Notes under the pieces: model-generated
The model's database searches: none
What the model saw: the letters and a program-made list of their open reading frames with translations, nothing else
Told to the model about the DNA's origin: nothing
Shown here: piece by piece, positions 8,802 to 16,374 of the stretch
Position numbering within the stretch: the first letter of the stretch is position 1
Layout of the letters: each line of letters opens with the position of its first letter
Source: Coriobacteriaceae bacterium
GTDB taxonomy: Bacteria; Actinomycetota; Coriobacteriia; Coriobacteriales; Coriobacteriaceae
Assembly (NCBI GenBank): GCA_025992855.1
Contig: DAJPGB010000001.1
Span: 620,001-684,000, forward strand
Direction: 5' to 3'
Length of the DNA stretch: 64,000 nucleotides
Made by a program: the position numbers and the translations under genes

Positions 8802-8806
8802 GCGCG

Positions 8807-9466
8807 ATGAAGAAGACCCTGTGGACAAGAAGGGCGGTGCTTGCTCTTTTCGGCTGTGCTGTTACTGGCCTTGCGGGCATGAGGATGAGCGTCGTTAACG
8901 GAAATCGGGCAGTCATTCCTGAGAAATACTATGCAGAGGGCGAATGGCTCTCGATGGATGGGGCGTTTCTGGGGTCGAAGGATGTGGCGACTGATGGGTA
9001 TTCGTTTTGTATAGACGGGGCGGAGCTGCTCACGCCGCGCGAGTATCTCAAGCGTGCGCATGATGATTATTCAAAATATGGCGTCGTGGATACGAAAACA
9101 AAATTGAAGGACGCCGACACCACATGTGTTATCGCCGTAAAGATGCGTGTCAGGAATAAGGACAATGTCGAAGGCGGCATCAAGACGTATGTTTGGCATT
9201 TGGTACCGGAGCACGCGCCAAACTATGACTTTATGGTCAATACCGATCTGATGGCGCAGGCAATGCCGGCTTTAGACGGATTTGCAGCATTTGCCGTGCA
9301 GGTTGGAGCGGAAAACGAGTTGCTTGTCCCATTTATGATGCAAAACACCAACGATTACTTTGAAGATTACGAGACCGTCCGTTTTGAGAAGGCGTTTCCC
9401 GGAACCTATACGATGAAGATGACCGATCTGCCGGAGCGGAGGCTCTTAAGGTTTGAAGTGAAATAG
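8807..9466 (+). CDS. Exported protein of the ABC cassette (DUF5067-like, unknown function)
   Basis: The protein of about 219 residues starts with a twin-arginine-containing signal or anchor segment (TRRAVLALFG, then a hydrophobic stretch to about residue 25). A beta-rich domain follows with CVIAVKMRVRNKDN, recalling extracellular immunoglobulin-like domains of the DUF4352/DUF5067 type. No lipobox is evident. The ATG at 8807 is 11 nt after GGGAAAGG; a GTG at 8798 overlaps the ATPase stop as GTGA and is an alternative start. As the last gene of the cassette it may be an extracytoplasmic accessory or immunity protein. That role is inferred from position only. Confidence 0.7.
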   Translation: MKKTLWTRRAVLALFGCAVTGLAGMRMSVVNGNRAVIPEKYYAEGEWLSMDGAFLGSKDVATDGYSFCIDGAELLTPREYLKRAHDDYSKYGVVDTKTKLKDADTTCVIAVKMRVRNKDNVEGGIKTYVWHLVPEHAPNYDFMVNTDLMAQAMPALDGFAAFAVQVGAENELLVPFMMQNTNDYFEDYETVRFEKAFPGTYTMKMTDLPERRLLRFEVK

Positions 9467-9602
9467 CTCGAGAGTTAGGCAAAATGGGCCCATCGGCGGT
9501 ACTCGCGCTCGATCCCAGGTGCCCCGGCCCGGAATGACGCGGAGCGAGGTGCCTTCGGCGTCGGCCGGTTTATCGCTTCTTCTTGTTCTTCTTCTGCTTG
9601 CG

Positions 9603-10295
9603 CTACTTGCCCTTGTTGTCCTGGGGCTTGTTGTCCTTGTCGCCCTGCTCGGCCTCGGCGGCAGCCTTCTCGGCCTTCATTTTCTTCTTCTTGGTCTCGA
9701 TGCGGAGTTTTTTGTTGATGCGCGCCTTGAGGAAGGAACCAAACTGCTCGGCATCGCCACGGACGAAGGTGTCCTTGGGGATCGTCACGCCCTGGTCGGC
9801 GAACATGGCCACAAAGATGCGCTCGCCGTCGAGCACGTGGTCGAGCTTCTCAAACGGGAAGAACTGCGACTTGCCGCTCTTGCCCCAAACCATCAGACCG
9901 TTCTCGTTGGCGGCGACGCGGCGGTAGCGGCCGCCCATGGACTCGTCGGCCTCGACGGCATCGATAAAGTCGCGCGCGAGCGTGTGGTGCAGATTTTTGC
10001 TCCACCAGGCCAAAAAGGCGCCGAATACGATCAGGACGACGCCGAACTTGATCCAGTTGCCGCCGGCCGCCAGCATGCCAACCCCCAGCAGCGCGGCAAT
10101 TGCCGCGGCGACATACAGCGAGCCACGGCGCCTGGGCGAGGCGACCAGGCGCGCAAAGTCGGTGACGAGGTCGTTTTCGTACTGATACTCGTTGAGGTAC
10201 AGGATGCCGTCATCGGCCGCGGCCTGCGTCTCGAGCGCGACCTCGACCTGGTCGGCTGCTTCGGAGGGGACGAGGCTGGGCTCTGCGTGTGCCAT
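9603..10295 (-). CDS. YcxB-like two-TM membrane protein
   Basis: The 230-residue protein has an N-terminal region of about 65 residues, two adjacent transmembrane helices (about residues 63-98) and a cytosolic domain with the YcxB-like pattern (VWGKSGKSQFFPFEKLDHV, then IFVAMF, then VTIPKDTF). The C-terminus is a highly charged Lys/Glu tail. The stop is TAG. In the same frame beyond it the sequence would read a lysine-rich RKQKKNKKKR and then TAA, suggesting a recently shortened tail. The function of YcxB-like proteins is poorly defined. It is divergent from dnaX. Confidence 0.75.
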   Translation of the reverse strand: MAHAEPSLVPSEAADQVEVALETQAAADDGILYLNEYQYENDLVTDFARLVASPRRRGSLYVAAAIAALLGVGMLAAGGNWIKFGVVLIVFGAFLAWWSKNLHHTLARDFIDAVEADESMGGRYRRVAANENGLMVWGKSGKSQFFPFEKLDHVLDGERIFVAMFADQGVTIPKDTFVRGDAEQFGSFLKARINKKLRIETKKKKMKAEKAAAEAEQGDKDNKPQDNKGK

Positions 10296-10410
10296 GCTCT
10301 TTGGACTCCTATCGCGGCGGGCTCGCCGTACGGGTTATTATAAATGCAGTATGCCGTGCGACCGCATGGCCGCCGCGGCAACAAGACTCAGTATACCCGG
10401 GGGAGCACCC

Positions 10411-12873
10411 ATGGAATCGTTGTACCGAAAGTATCGCCCGCTCACCTTCGACTCCGTGGTGGGCCAGCAGCATATCGTCTCGACGCTCGAGCACGCCATC
10501 ACCGAGGGGCGCCTGTCCCACGCCTACCTGTTCTGCGGACCGCGCGGCACGGGCAAGACCACCATGGCGCGCATTCTGGCCAAGGCGCTGCTGTGCCGTA
10601 ATGCCGAGGCGGCGCGCGCCGAGGGTGCAAGCGGCTGCATGCCCGACGGCACCTGTGAGGAATGCGAGCTCATCGCCGAGGGCAACCACCCGGATGTCTA
10701 CGAGCTCGATGCCGCAAGCCGTACCGGCGTGGACAACGTGCGCGAGGAGATCATCAACTCCGTTAACTTTGCCCCGGTGCGTGGCAAGTACAAGATCTAT
10801 ATAATCGACGAGGTCCACATGCTCACGACGGCAGCGTTTAACGCGCTGCTCAAGACGCTCGAGGAGCCGCCGGCGCACGTGATCTTTGTGCTGTGCACCA
10901 CCGACCCGCAAAAGATTCTGGAGACCATTCTCTCGCGCTGCCAGCGCTTCGATTTCCACCGCATCGGTAACGAGGATATCGAGCATCGCCTGGCATACGT
11001 GTGCGAGCAGGAGGGCTTCGATTACGATGACGAGGCGCTTGCCATCGTGGCACGCCATGCCAAGGGCGGCATGCGCGACGCGCTCTCCACACTGGAGCAG
11101 CTGAGCGTCTTCGGCAACGGCACCGTGCATGCGGACGACGCCCGCTCGCTTTTGGGTGAGGTTTCGGACCAGATCCTGGGCGAGTTTTCCCGCGCCATTG
11201 CCGATCGCGATGTTGCCGAGCTCTATGGACTGATCCGTGCGCAGGTCGAGGAAGGAAACGACCTGCTGGAGCTGACGCGCGACCTGGTGGCGCATGTGCG
11301 TGACGTGTACGTTGCCTGCGTTGCCGGTGCCCGTGCCGAGCTGTTTGAGGGCGGCTCCGAGCAGGCCGAGACGCTTGCTGCCGAGGCCGCTGCCTTTGGC
11401 GAGCATCCTGCCGATCGTTTGGCTCGCGTTCTGACGGTGCTCGACGATGCCGCCTTGGAGATGAGGGGTGCGAGCGGCGTGCGCCTGGTGCTCGAGATCG
11501 CCTGCACCCGCCTGACGCGTCCCGAGGCCGATTTAACGATTGAAGCTTTGGCTGAGCGCGTGGCACGCCTGGAGGCCATGGTTGCCAACGGCGCCGTGCC
11601 GGCGAGCGTGGCTGCTGCTCAGGCTGCCGCGCCTGCAGCATCCGTACCAGTTGCTGCCCAGCAGCCGACGCTCATTTCGGGCGCCCGCGCTGCCGCTCCG
11701 GCGGCATCCACTGCCCCCGCTGCTACGTCCGCGCATCAGGGCGGCATGCCTTGGGACCGTGGTGCTGCCGCTCCGGCGGCTCAGCCGGCGTCTCGTGCTG
11801 CGTCCGCACCGGCGTCCAAGCCTGCGGCGTCCGCGCCCCAGCCCGCCGCTGCCCCGGCTCCCGCACCTGCCGCCGTGCCGGCACCTAAGCCCCAGCCCAA
11901 CACTGCCGCTCAGGTTGCTGCCGCCGGTGCTGCCGAGACGCCCGCGGTCGAGGATGCCGGCGAGCTCCAGCGCAAATGGGCCGAGGTTGTCGAGCGCGTC
12001 AAGGCGCGTCAGGCTTCCTACGCAGGGCTTTTGCTCAACGCTCGCGCCACGGCCGACGACGGCTCCAAGCTCACGGTCTCGTTCCCCGCGGGTTCGACTT
12101 TTGCCATTAAGATGCTCGGTCGCGCCGATACGCAGTCGGTGGTCCTGCCGACGGTTTGCGCGGTCTTCGGTCGTCGTACCGTCGACTATGTCCTGGATGG
12201 GGGTGGCACGCCGGCTCCTCAACATGAGGAGCATTCTCTATCTGCACGGGCTGCGGTATCTGCGGACCCGCAACCCGTGTCCTCGGCGGCCCCTGTATCC
12301 TCGAGCGCCAGCGCGCCGCAGCAGCAAGCGGCGCCGGTAGCGGCATCGACCCCGTCGGCGCCTAAGCCCGCGGCGCCCAAACCGGCTGCTCCGACACCCG
12401 CGCCCAAGCCCGTCTCGCCTGCACCCAAGTCATCCGACCTGGGCAAGGCCCCCTGGCTGCGCTCGGATAACCCTGCCGGCGCTCCCGCCACGGGCAAGCT
12501 CCCGACTGAGCCTGCGCTCCGTGCGCCCGAGCGTGCGTCCGCTCCCAAGGCTCAGCCGTCCGCGCAGTCTGCACCGTGGGAATCCGAGCGGGTGCCCTAC
12601 GACGATGCCATGGTCGCCGGTTTTGCCGCCGATGCGGGCGGGGACGATCTGCCTCCGTTCGACGTGCCGGGTGCGACGCCCGCGCCCAAGCCCGCTGCAG
12701 CTGCCCCCAAAGAGGAGAGCGCTCCTGCAGCTCCCTGGGAGTCCAACCCCGGTGCGGGCAGCCCCTTCGGCCATCAGGGCGCAGCCCCGAGCATCCCGCA
12801 GACCGAGGACGAGGCCAAAGACCTCATCCGCAGCGTCTTCGGTCAGGCCACCATCTTCAAACCGGTGGAGTAG
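10411..12873 (+). CDS. dnaX: DNA polymerase III subunit gamma/tau
   Basis: The 820-residue clamp-loader ATPase starts with SLYRKYRPLTFDSVVGQ and has Walker A (GPRGTGKTTMA, about residue 45), a zinc-binding Cys cluster between about residues 61 and 86 (CMPDGTCEEC), Walker B/DExx (IIDEVHML) and sensor 1 (CTTDP). It loads the beta clamp in the replisome. A long Ala/Pro-rich low-complexity region begins near residue 400 and alternates with a tau-like domain (about 515-600). ATG 10411 is preceded by GGGGGAG; the frame is open upstream without a ribosome site. The window-level order dnaX-ybaB-recR is the common bacterial one, here interrupted by a gene pair and one minus-strand gene. Confidence 0.97.
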   Translation: MESLYRKYRPLTFDSVVGQQHIVSTLEHAITEGRLSHAYLFCGPRGTGKTTMARILAKALLCRNAEAARAEGASGCMPDGTCEECELIAEGNHPDVYELDAASRTGVDNVREEIINSVNFAPVRGKYKIYIIDEVHMLTTAAFNALLKTLEEPPAHVIFVLCTTDPQKILETILSRCQRFDFHRIGNEDIEHRLAYVCEQEGFDYDDEALAIVARHAKGGMRDALSTLEQLSVFGNGTVHADDARSLLGEVSDQILGEFSRAIADRDVAELYGLIRAQVEEGNDLLELTRDLVAHVRDVYVACVAGARAELFEGGSEQAETLAAEAAAFGEHPADRLARVLTVLDDAALEMRGASGVRLVLEIACTRLTRPEADLTIEALAERVARLEAMVANGAVPASVAAAQAAAPAASVPVAAQQPTLISGARAAAPAASTAPAATSAHQGGMPWDRGAAAPAAQPASRAASAPASKPAASAPQPAAAPAPAPAAVPAPKPQPNTAAQVAAAGAAETPAVEDAGELQRKWAEVVERVKARQASYAGLLLNARATADDGSKLTVSFPAGSTFAIKMLGRADTQSVVLPTVCAVFGRRTVDYVLDGGGTPAPQHEEHSLSARAAVSADPQPVSSAAPVSSSASAPQQQAAPVAASTPSAPKPAAPKPAAPTPAPKPVSPAPKSSDLGKAPWLRSDNPAGAPATGKLPTEPALRAPERASAPKAQPSAQSAPWESERVPYDDAMVAGFAADAGGDDLPPFDVPGATPAPKPAAAAPKEESAPAAPWESNPGAGSPFGHQGAAPSIPQTEDEAKDLIRSVFGQATIFKPVE

Positions 12874-12927
12874 CTGCGCAGGCGGGTATACTGCTCAAGA
12901 AGAGAACCCTTTGAACGGAGCGAGCTT

Positions 12928-13188
12928 ATGATGTGGGAATATGTCCGCCTTGAGGACGATACGCAGGTTTCGTATTCCGAAGTCCGGGAGGACAACACGG
13001 TGAAGGTTGTTGTGGAGCGCCCGCGCGATTGGGGTTTTGACACGGCGGAGTGTATCTTGCCGGCATTCAATTGGGTGTCACACGAGGGCTTTAGCGAAGC
13101 GGACCTCAAAGAACTCGATGATTTCGTGCGTAACAATGCCCCGCTCATCCTGCGTTTTGCCTACGAAGGCGGACGAGTCTATGCCTAG
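12928..13188 (+). CDS. Small protein paired with DUF4160 gene
   Basis: The 86-residue acidic protein is of unknown function, with no membrane segment and no signal peptide. It overlaps the following DUF4160 gene by 8 bp, so the two are co-translated. Small partner proteins (often DUF2442) next to DUF4160 are frequent in bacteria and are suspected toxin-antitoxin-like or regulatory pairs. This one is not clearly DUF2442 by eye. It starts at ATG 12928 after a GAGCG-type weak ribosome site. Confidence 0.7.
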   Translation: MMWEYVRLEDDTQVSYSEVREDNTVKVVVERPRDWGFDTAECILPAFNWVSHEGFSEADLKELDDFVRNNAPLILRFAYEGGRVYA

Positions 13189-13453
13189 CCTGTTTCGACT
13201 CGGGCCGTACATCATCTTCTTCTGGACGGGGGAGAACGGCGAACCTGTCCATGTTCACGTTGCGGTCAAGCGCCCCACTGCCGAGGCAACCAAGATATGG
13301 CTTACCCGCTCCGGCGGATGCAAGCTGGCCCATAACAAGGGCGATATTCCTGCTCGGGATTTACGCGATATCATGCAGTTTGTTTCATCTAACCATGCGC
13401 TGATTTGCAAACGTTGGAAAGAAACAACTGGCGGGCTATCGTTCTACTGTTGA
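13181..13453 (+). CDS. DUF4160 domain protein
   Basis: The 90-residue product matches the DUF4160 pattern: GPYIIFFWTGENGEPVHVHV (the PPHxHV-like histidine motif) followed by a region ending in the typical ICKRWKETTGG. The molecular function of DUF4160 is not established. It usually occurs in two-gene units, as here, with an 8-bp overlap with the upstream partner. ATG 13181 is chosen because it begins the conserved region and overlaps the partner's end. The 3' end overlaps the convergent gene on the other strand by 10 bp. Confidence 0.82.
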   Translation: MPSLFRLGPYIIFFWTGENGEPVHVHVAVKRPTAEATKIWLTRSGGCKLAHNKGDIPARDLRDIMQFVSSNHALICKRWKETTGGLSFYC

Positions 13454-13953
13454 GAGTCGCTCGCCGGGCTTAGGATCCCCAGCTCTTCAGGGGTTTTGTC
13501 CGGGCGCATCTGTATTTCGGACATATGCAACGTGGTGCCGCGTATATCGCATTCGAGCAGACAGGTGCGTGACGGTCGGCCTAGGATGCTGAGGTCGATA
13601 CGATACGCCGCATGGCTGTCCGTGTATTCGACTTGCTCGGCGTTGACGGTTGCTCCGATTGTCAATAAAGAGCCCGGTTCGGCATCGACAATCTTGAAGT
13701 CCTTTATCTTGACCTTGAACTCTTGGTAGAGGGACGGGCTGTTGTAGTAAACGGTTCGGGTTCCGTCGGTGCACTTATCGGTCGTCTCCCATTTGACGAT
13801 GGGCTGGTCCGAGCTGGCTATCAGCAGTTCTGCTCCAAAGGCTATAGCATGGGTGATGACAACCAGCAATGCCCAGCCGACAAAGAGATAGAGAACCAAA
13901 TATGCAACGGGGTGTTTTGAGCGGATGTTTTGGAGCGCGTCGGGGGCGTTCAT
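13444..13953 (-). CDS. Hypothetical membrane-anchored protein
   Basis: The 169-residue protein has one transmembrane helix near the N-terminus (about residues 17-42) and an extracytoplasmic beta-rich domain with cysteines at CTDGTR and CLLECD. No family is recognised. The start is supported by TTTGGAGG upstream of ATG 13951-13953, and a -10-like TATAAT lies on the minus strand at 13988-13993. It is convergent with the DUF4160 gene and overlaps its end by 10 bp. Confidence 0.72.
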   Translation of the reverse strand: MNAPDALQNIRSKHPVAYLVLYLFVGWALLVVITHAIAFGAELLIASSDQPIVKWETTDKCTDGTRTVYYNSPSLYQEFKVKIKDFKIVDAEPGSLLTIGATVNAEQVEYTDSHAAYRIDLSILGRPSRTCLLECDIRGTTLHMSEIQMRPDKTPEELGILSPASDSQQ

Positions 13954-13993
13954 GGGGCACCTCCAAATTGCTATCTATGGCAATCAAATTATA

Positions 13994-14292
13994 CCCCGCC
14001 GTCATGCGTGCCGCCTCGAGTAGTGGCTCGGCATTTAGCCATTTAGTGGTACGCATTAAATGTCGGATTCCGGCTCTACGAGATTTAGCTTTCAATATTA
14101 TGCAGATGCGAATTATTCAACTTTGCATAATCTTGGGGGCACATCACGCTCCAGGACATGTATATCGACTGAGGTAACACGTCCGCCCCGTTCTCTCGCC
14201 GCGCGCCGTGGTACGATTTTTGAGTTTGAAAGTCCCGCCGTGCTCCGGCTGCCCTTGCAGCTCGGCGCGCGGCCGCACGTAAAGGAGCCATC
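13994..14292. other. Intergenic region upstream of ybaB
   Basis: No gene is apparent in these 300 bp. An inverted repeat with arms ATTATGCA and TGCATAAT is centred near 14115. A -10-like TACGAT lies at 14212-14217 and may serve ybaB-recR. Nothing else stands out. Confidence 0.4.
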
Positions 14293-14613
14293 ATGGCCGG
14301 TATGAACATGCAGCAGATGATGAAGCAGGCCCGCAAGATGCAGGAGCAGCTTGCCGCCGCGCAGGAGAACCTCAAGTCCCAGACCGTCGACGCCTCTGCC
14401 GGCGGCGGCATGGTCAAGGTGACCGTCAACGGCGAGATGGAGCTCGTCAACCTCACCATCGATCCCGATGCGCTCGATCCCGAGGACGTCGATATGCTGC
14501 AGGACATGATTATGGCTGCCGTCAACGAGGCCGTTCGCGGCGTCAACGAGCTCGCCAACAAGCAGATGGGCGCCATCACCGGCGGTCTCAACATCCCGGG
14601 CATGCCGTTCTAA
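14293..14613 (+). CDS. ybaB: YbaB/EbfC family nucleoid-associated protein
   Basis: The 106-residue protein has the family hallmarks: N-terminal helix MNMQQMMKQARKMQEQL, then the glycine-rich turn SAGGGMVKVTVNGEMEL and the helix with DPEDVDMLQDMI. YbaB dimers bind DNA and are typically encoded between dnaX and recR, as here. The start ATG 14293 follows AAAGGAG. The recR start is 13 bp downstream, so the two form an operon. Confidence 0.95.
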   Translation: MAGMNMQQMMKQARKMQEQLAAAQENLKSQTVDASAGGGMVKVTVNGEMELVNLTIDPDALDPEDVDMLQDMIMAAVNEAVRGVNELANKQMGAITGGLNIPGMPF

Positions 14614-14626
14614 GACGCGCATATAT

Positions 14627-15223
14627 ATGAGTGCGAACCATAGCCTGCAAAAATTGCTCGATGAGCTGGGCCGTCTGCCGGGCATTGGTCCCAAGTCGGC
14701 TCAGCGCATCGCCTATTACCTGTTGGAGGCTGACGCCGAGGAGGCGCGCCGCCTGGCCGAGGCCATCCTGGAGGTTAAGCAGGAGGTCCACTTTTGCAGC
14801 CGTTGCTTTAACTACGCCACGGCCGACGAGTGCTCCATCTGCCAGGATTCGATGCGCGATACCACTCGCATTTGCGTGGTGGGCGAGCCGCGCGATGTCC
14901 AGGCGATTGAGCGCACGGGCAGCTATCACGGTCTCTACCACGTATTGGGCGGCGTGATCAGTCCCATGGACAAGATTGGCCCCGAGCAGCTGCACATTCG
15001 CGAGCTGCTGGCACGCTTGGGCCACGAGGATATCCATGAGGTCATCATCGCCACCAACCCCAATATTGAGGGCGAGACCACGGCGAGCTACCTGGCCCGC
15101 ACTATCAAGCCGCTGGGCGTTGAGGTATCGCGTCTGGCGAGCGGCCTGCCCGTGGGCGGCGACCTGGAGTATGCCGACGAGCTTACGCTTGGGCGCGCTA
15201 TCGAGGCCCGTCGCACGATTTAG
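14627..15223 (+). CDS. recR: Recombination mediator protein RecR
   Basis: The 198-residue, full-length protein has an HhH motif (LGRLPGIGPKSAQRIAYYL), a zinc finger (CSRCFNYATADECSIC) and a Toprim domain with ICVVGEPRDV and TNPNIEGETTASYL. RecR acts with RecO (and RecF) to load RecA at gaps and resected ends. It is co-transcribed with ybaB. A predicted terminator lies about 200 bp downstream. Confidence 0.97.
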   Translation: MSANHSLQKLLDELGRLPGIGPKSAQRIAYYLLEADAEEARRLAEAILEVKQEVHFCSRCFNYATADECSICQDSMRDTTRICVVGEPRDVQAIERTGSYHGLYHVLGGVISPMDKIGPEQLHIRELLARLGHEDIHEVIIATNPNIEGETTASYLARTIKPLGVEVSRLASGLPVGGDLEYADELTLGRAIEARRTI

Positions 15224-15428
15224 GTGGCGAGCCTGCTCCTGCCGTATGTTTTCCTCGCGACGCACGGGGTAGTCATAATTTCCCCGTGCGACTGTAGGTT
15301 TGTTGTGCAACAAAGATGCTTTGTATCCGCTTATCGCATGGATGCTTCCGCTCACATCCTTAATTTGCCCATTCGTTGCGCAACCTTTTGGGTTCGCTGA
15401 TACACTCAAATATGGATTCGAATGAATG

Positions 15429-15455
15429 CGCCGCTCCCGAGCGGCGTGTTTTTGT
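15429..15455 (+). terminator. Intrinsic terminator upstream of the second kinase operon
   Basis: CGCCGCTC and GAGCGGCG form an 8-bp stem with a 2-nt loop, followed by TGTTTTT. It lies directly before the ribosome site of the next gene, so it may end recR transcription or act as an attenuator. Confidence 0.6.
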
Positions 15456-15468
15456 TGGAGGAGAACGC

Positions 15469-16374
15469 ATGCGGCCCGGTGGCACTCAGACAAAGCGCGG
15501 CACCGCGGTGCGCATGCGACGCCGACTGGGCTTGGCGCCGCGGGCGTACGCACTGCTGTCTTGCTCGCTGGTGCTGGTCATAGCTGGCGTTTCTGCCTAT
15601 GGCATGACCGTGCCGTCCATGATGCAGGCACATGCCGCACGCGAACCGCGCGTGGGGCATGAGGTCAAAAGTGATCTGGGCACCACGACTGGATATGCTT
15701 GGGCAAGTGTGGTCGCGCATATTGTGTTTGGCGCCGACGACGCGGACGGCGCCGAGGCCCCGGACAACGAAGTCACGCTTGCCAATGGCAAAACCATCGT
15801 GCTCACCAACACCAAGATCATCGATCGATTGTCCAACAATAGCGTGGCGGCAACGGTGAATAAGGTCGAGCAGCAGAAGGAGCAGGACGCCCAGCAGTCC
15901 GGAAAGCCCGGCAGCTCGGATACTTCTGGCTCCGGCTCGGATTCGTCGAGTTCGGGCGGCGGCTCTGGGTCGGGTTCCTCTGCCGGAGGGTCTGGAAACG
16001 GCGGCTCGACGGGCGGCAACACTGACAACGATACAAACTCCGGCGGCCTTTCCGCTGCTGAGGAAGAGAGCATTCACAGTTGGCTTGTGACCAAGTACAA
16101 CATGCTCGACGGCTATGTTTCTCGTGCCAATGACGTGGTTTCGACCTATAACTCTACGGGAGATCCCAGGCCGTGCGACAGCTTGGTCGGGGAGATGTTT
16201 GTCATTCGAGCCGAGTTCGGTCGTCAGACATTCTCGCCCCGGTCAAAGTGGTATCAGCAGTATGCCAATCTGTGGGGCTGTTACACCAACCTATGTCAAT
16301 GGGTCGGCCATTACGGCGATGATGACGTCGCGCTCGGTAACTTCAACAATAACGTGGCGGCGCTTGCCCTATGA
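15469..16374 (+). CDS. Exported or membrane-anchored protein of the second kinase/FHA operon
   Basis: The 301-residue protein has a basic N-terminus, one hydrophobic segment (about residues 24-48), a short region with VTLANGKTIVLTNTKII, a Ser/Gly-rich flexible linker (about 145-195) and a C-terminal Trp/Tyr-rich domain with three cysteines (PCDSLV, GCYTNLC). No family recognised. The start ATG 15469 follows GGAGGAGA at 15457-15464. The stop overlaps the kinase start as ATGA, so this outside-facing protein is coupled to a Ser/Thr kinase and may act as its sensor or target. Confidence 0.75.
   Translation: MRPGGTQTKRGTAVRMRRRLGLAPRAYALLSCSLVLVIAGVSAYGMTVPSMMQAHAAREPRVGHEVKSDLGTTTGYAWASVVAHIVFGADDADGAEAPDNEVTLANGKTIVLTNTKIIDRLSNNSVAATVNKVEQQKEQDAQQSGKPGSSDTSGSGSDSSSSGGGSGSGSSAGGSGNGGSTGGNTDNDTNSGGLSAAEEESIHSWLVTKYNMLDGYVSRANDVVSTYNSTGDPRPCDSLVGEMFVIRAEFGRQTFSPRSKWYQQYANLWGCYTNLCQWVGHYGDDDVALGNFNNNVAALAL

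Noticed and set aside
10296..10410. SRP RNA gene upstream of dnaX, a common position in Actinobacteria
   Set aside because: The conserved GGAAGGGAGCA-type loop sequence is not present there or elsewhere in the window.
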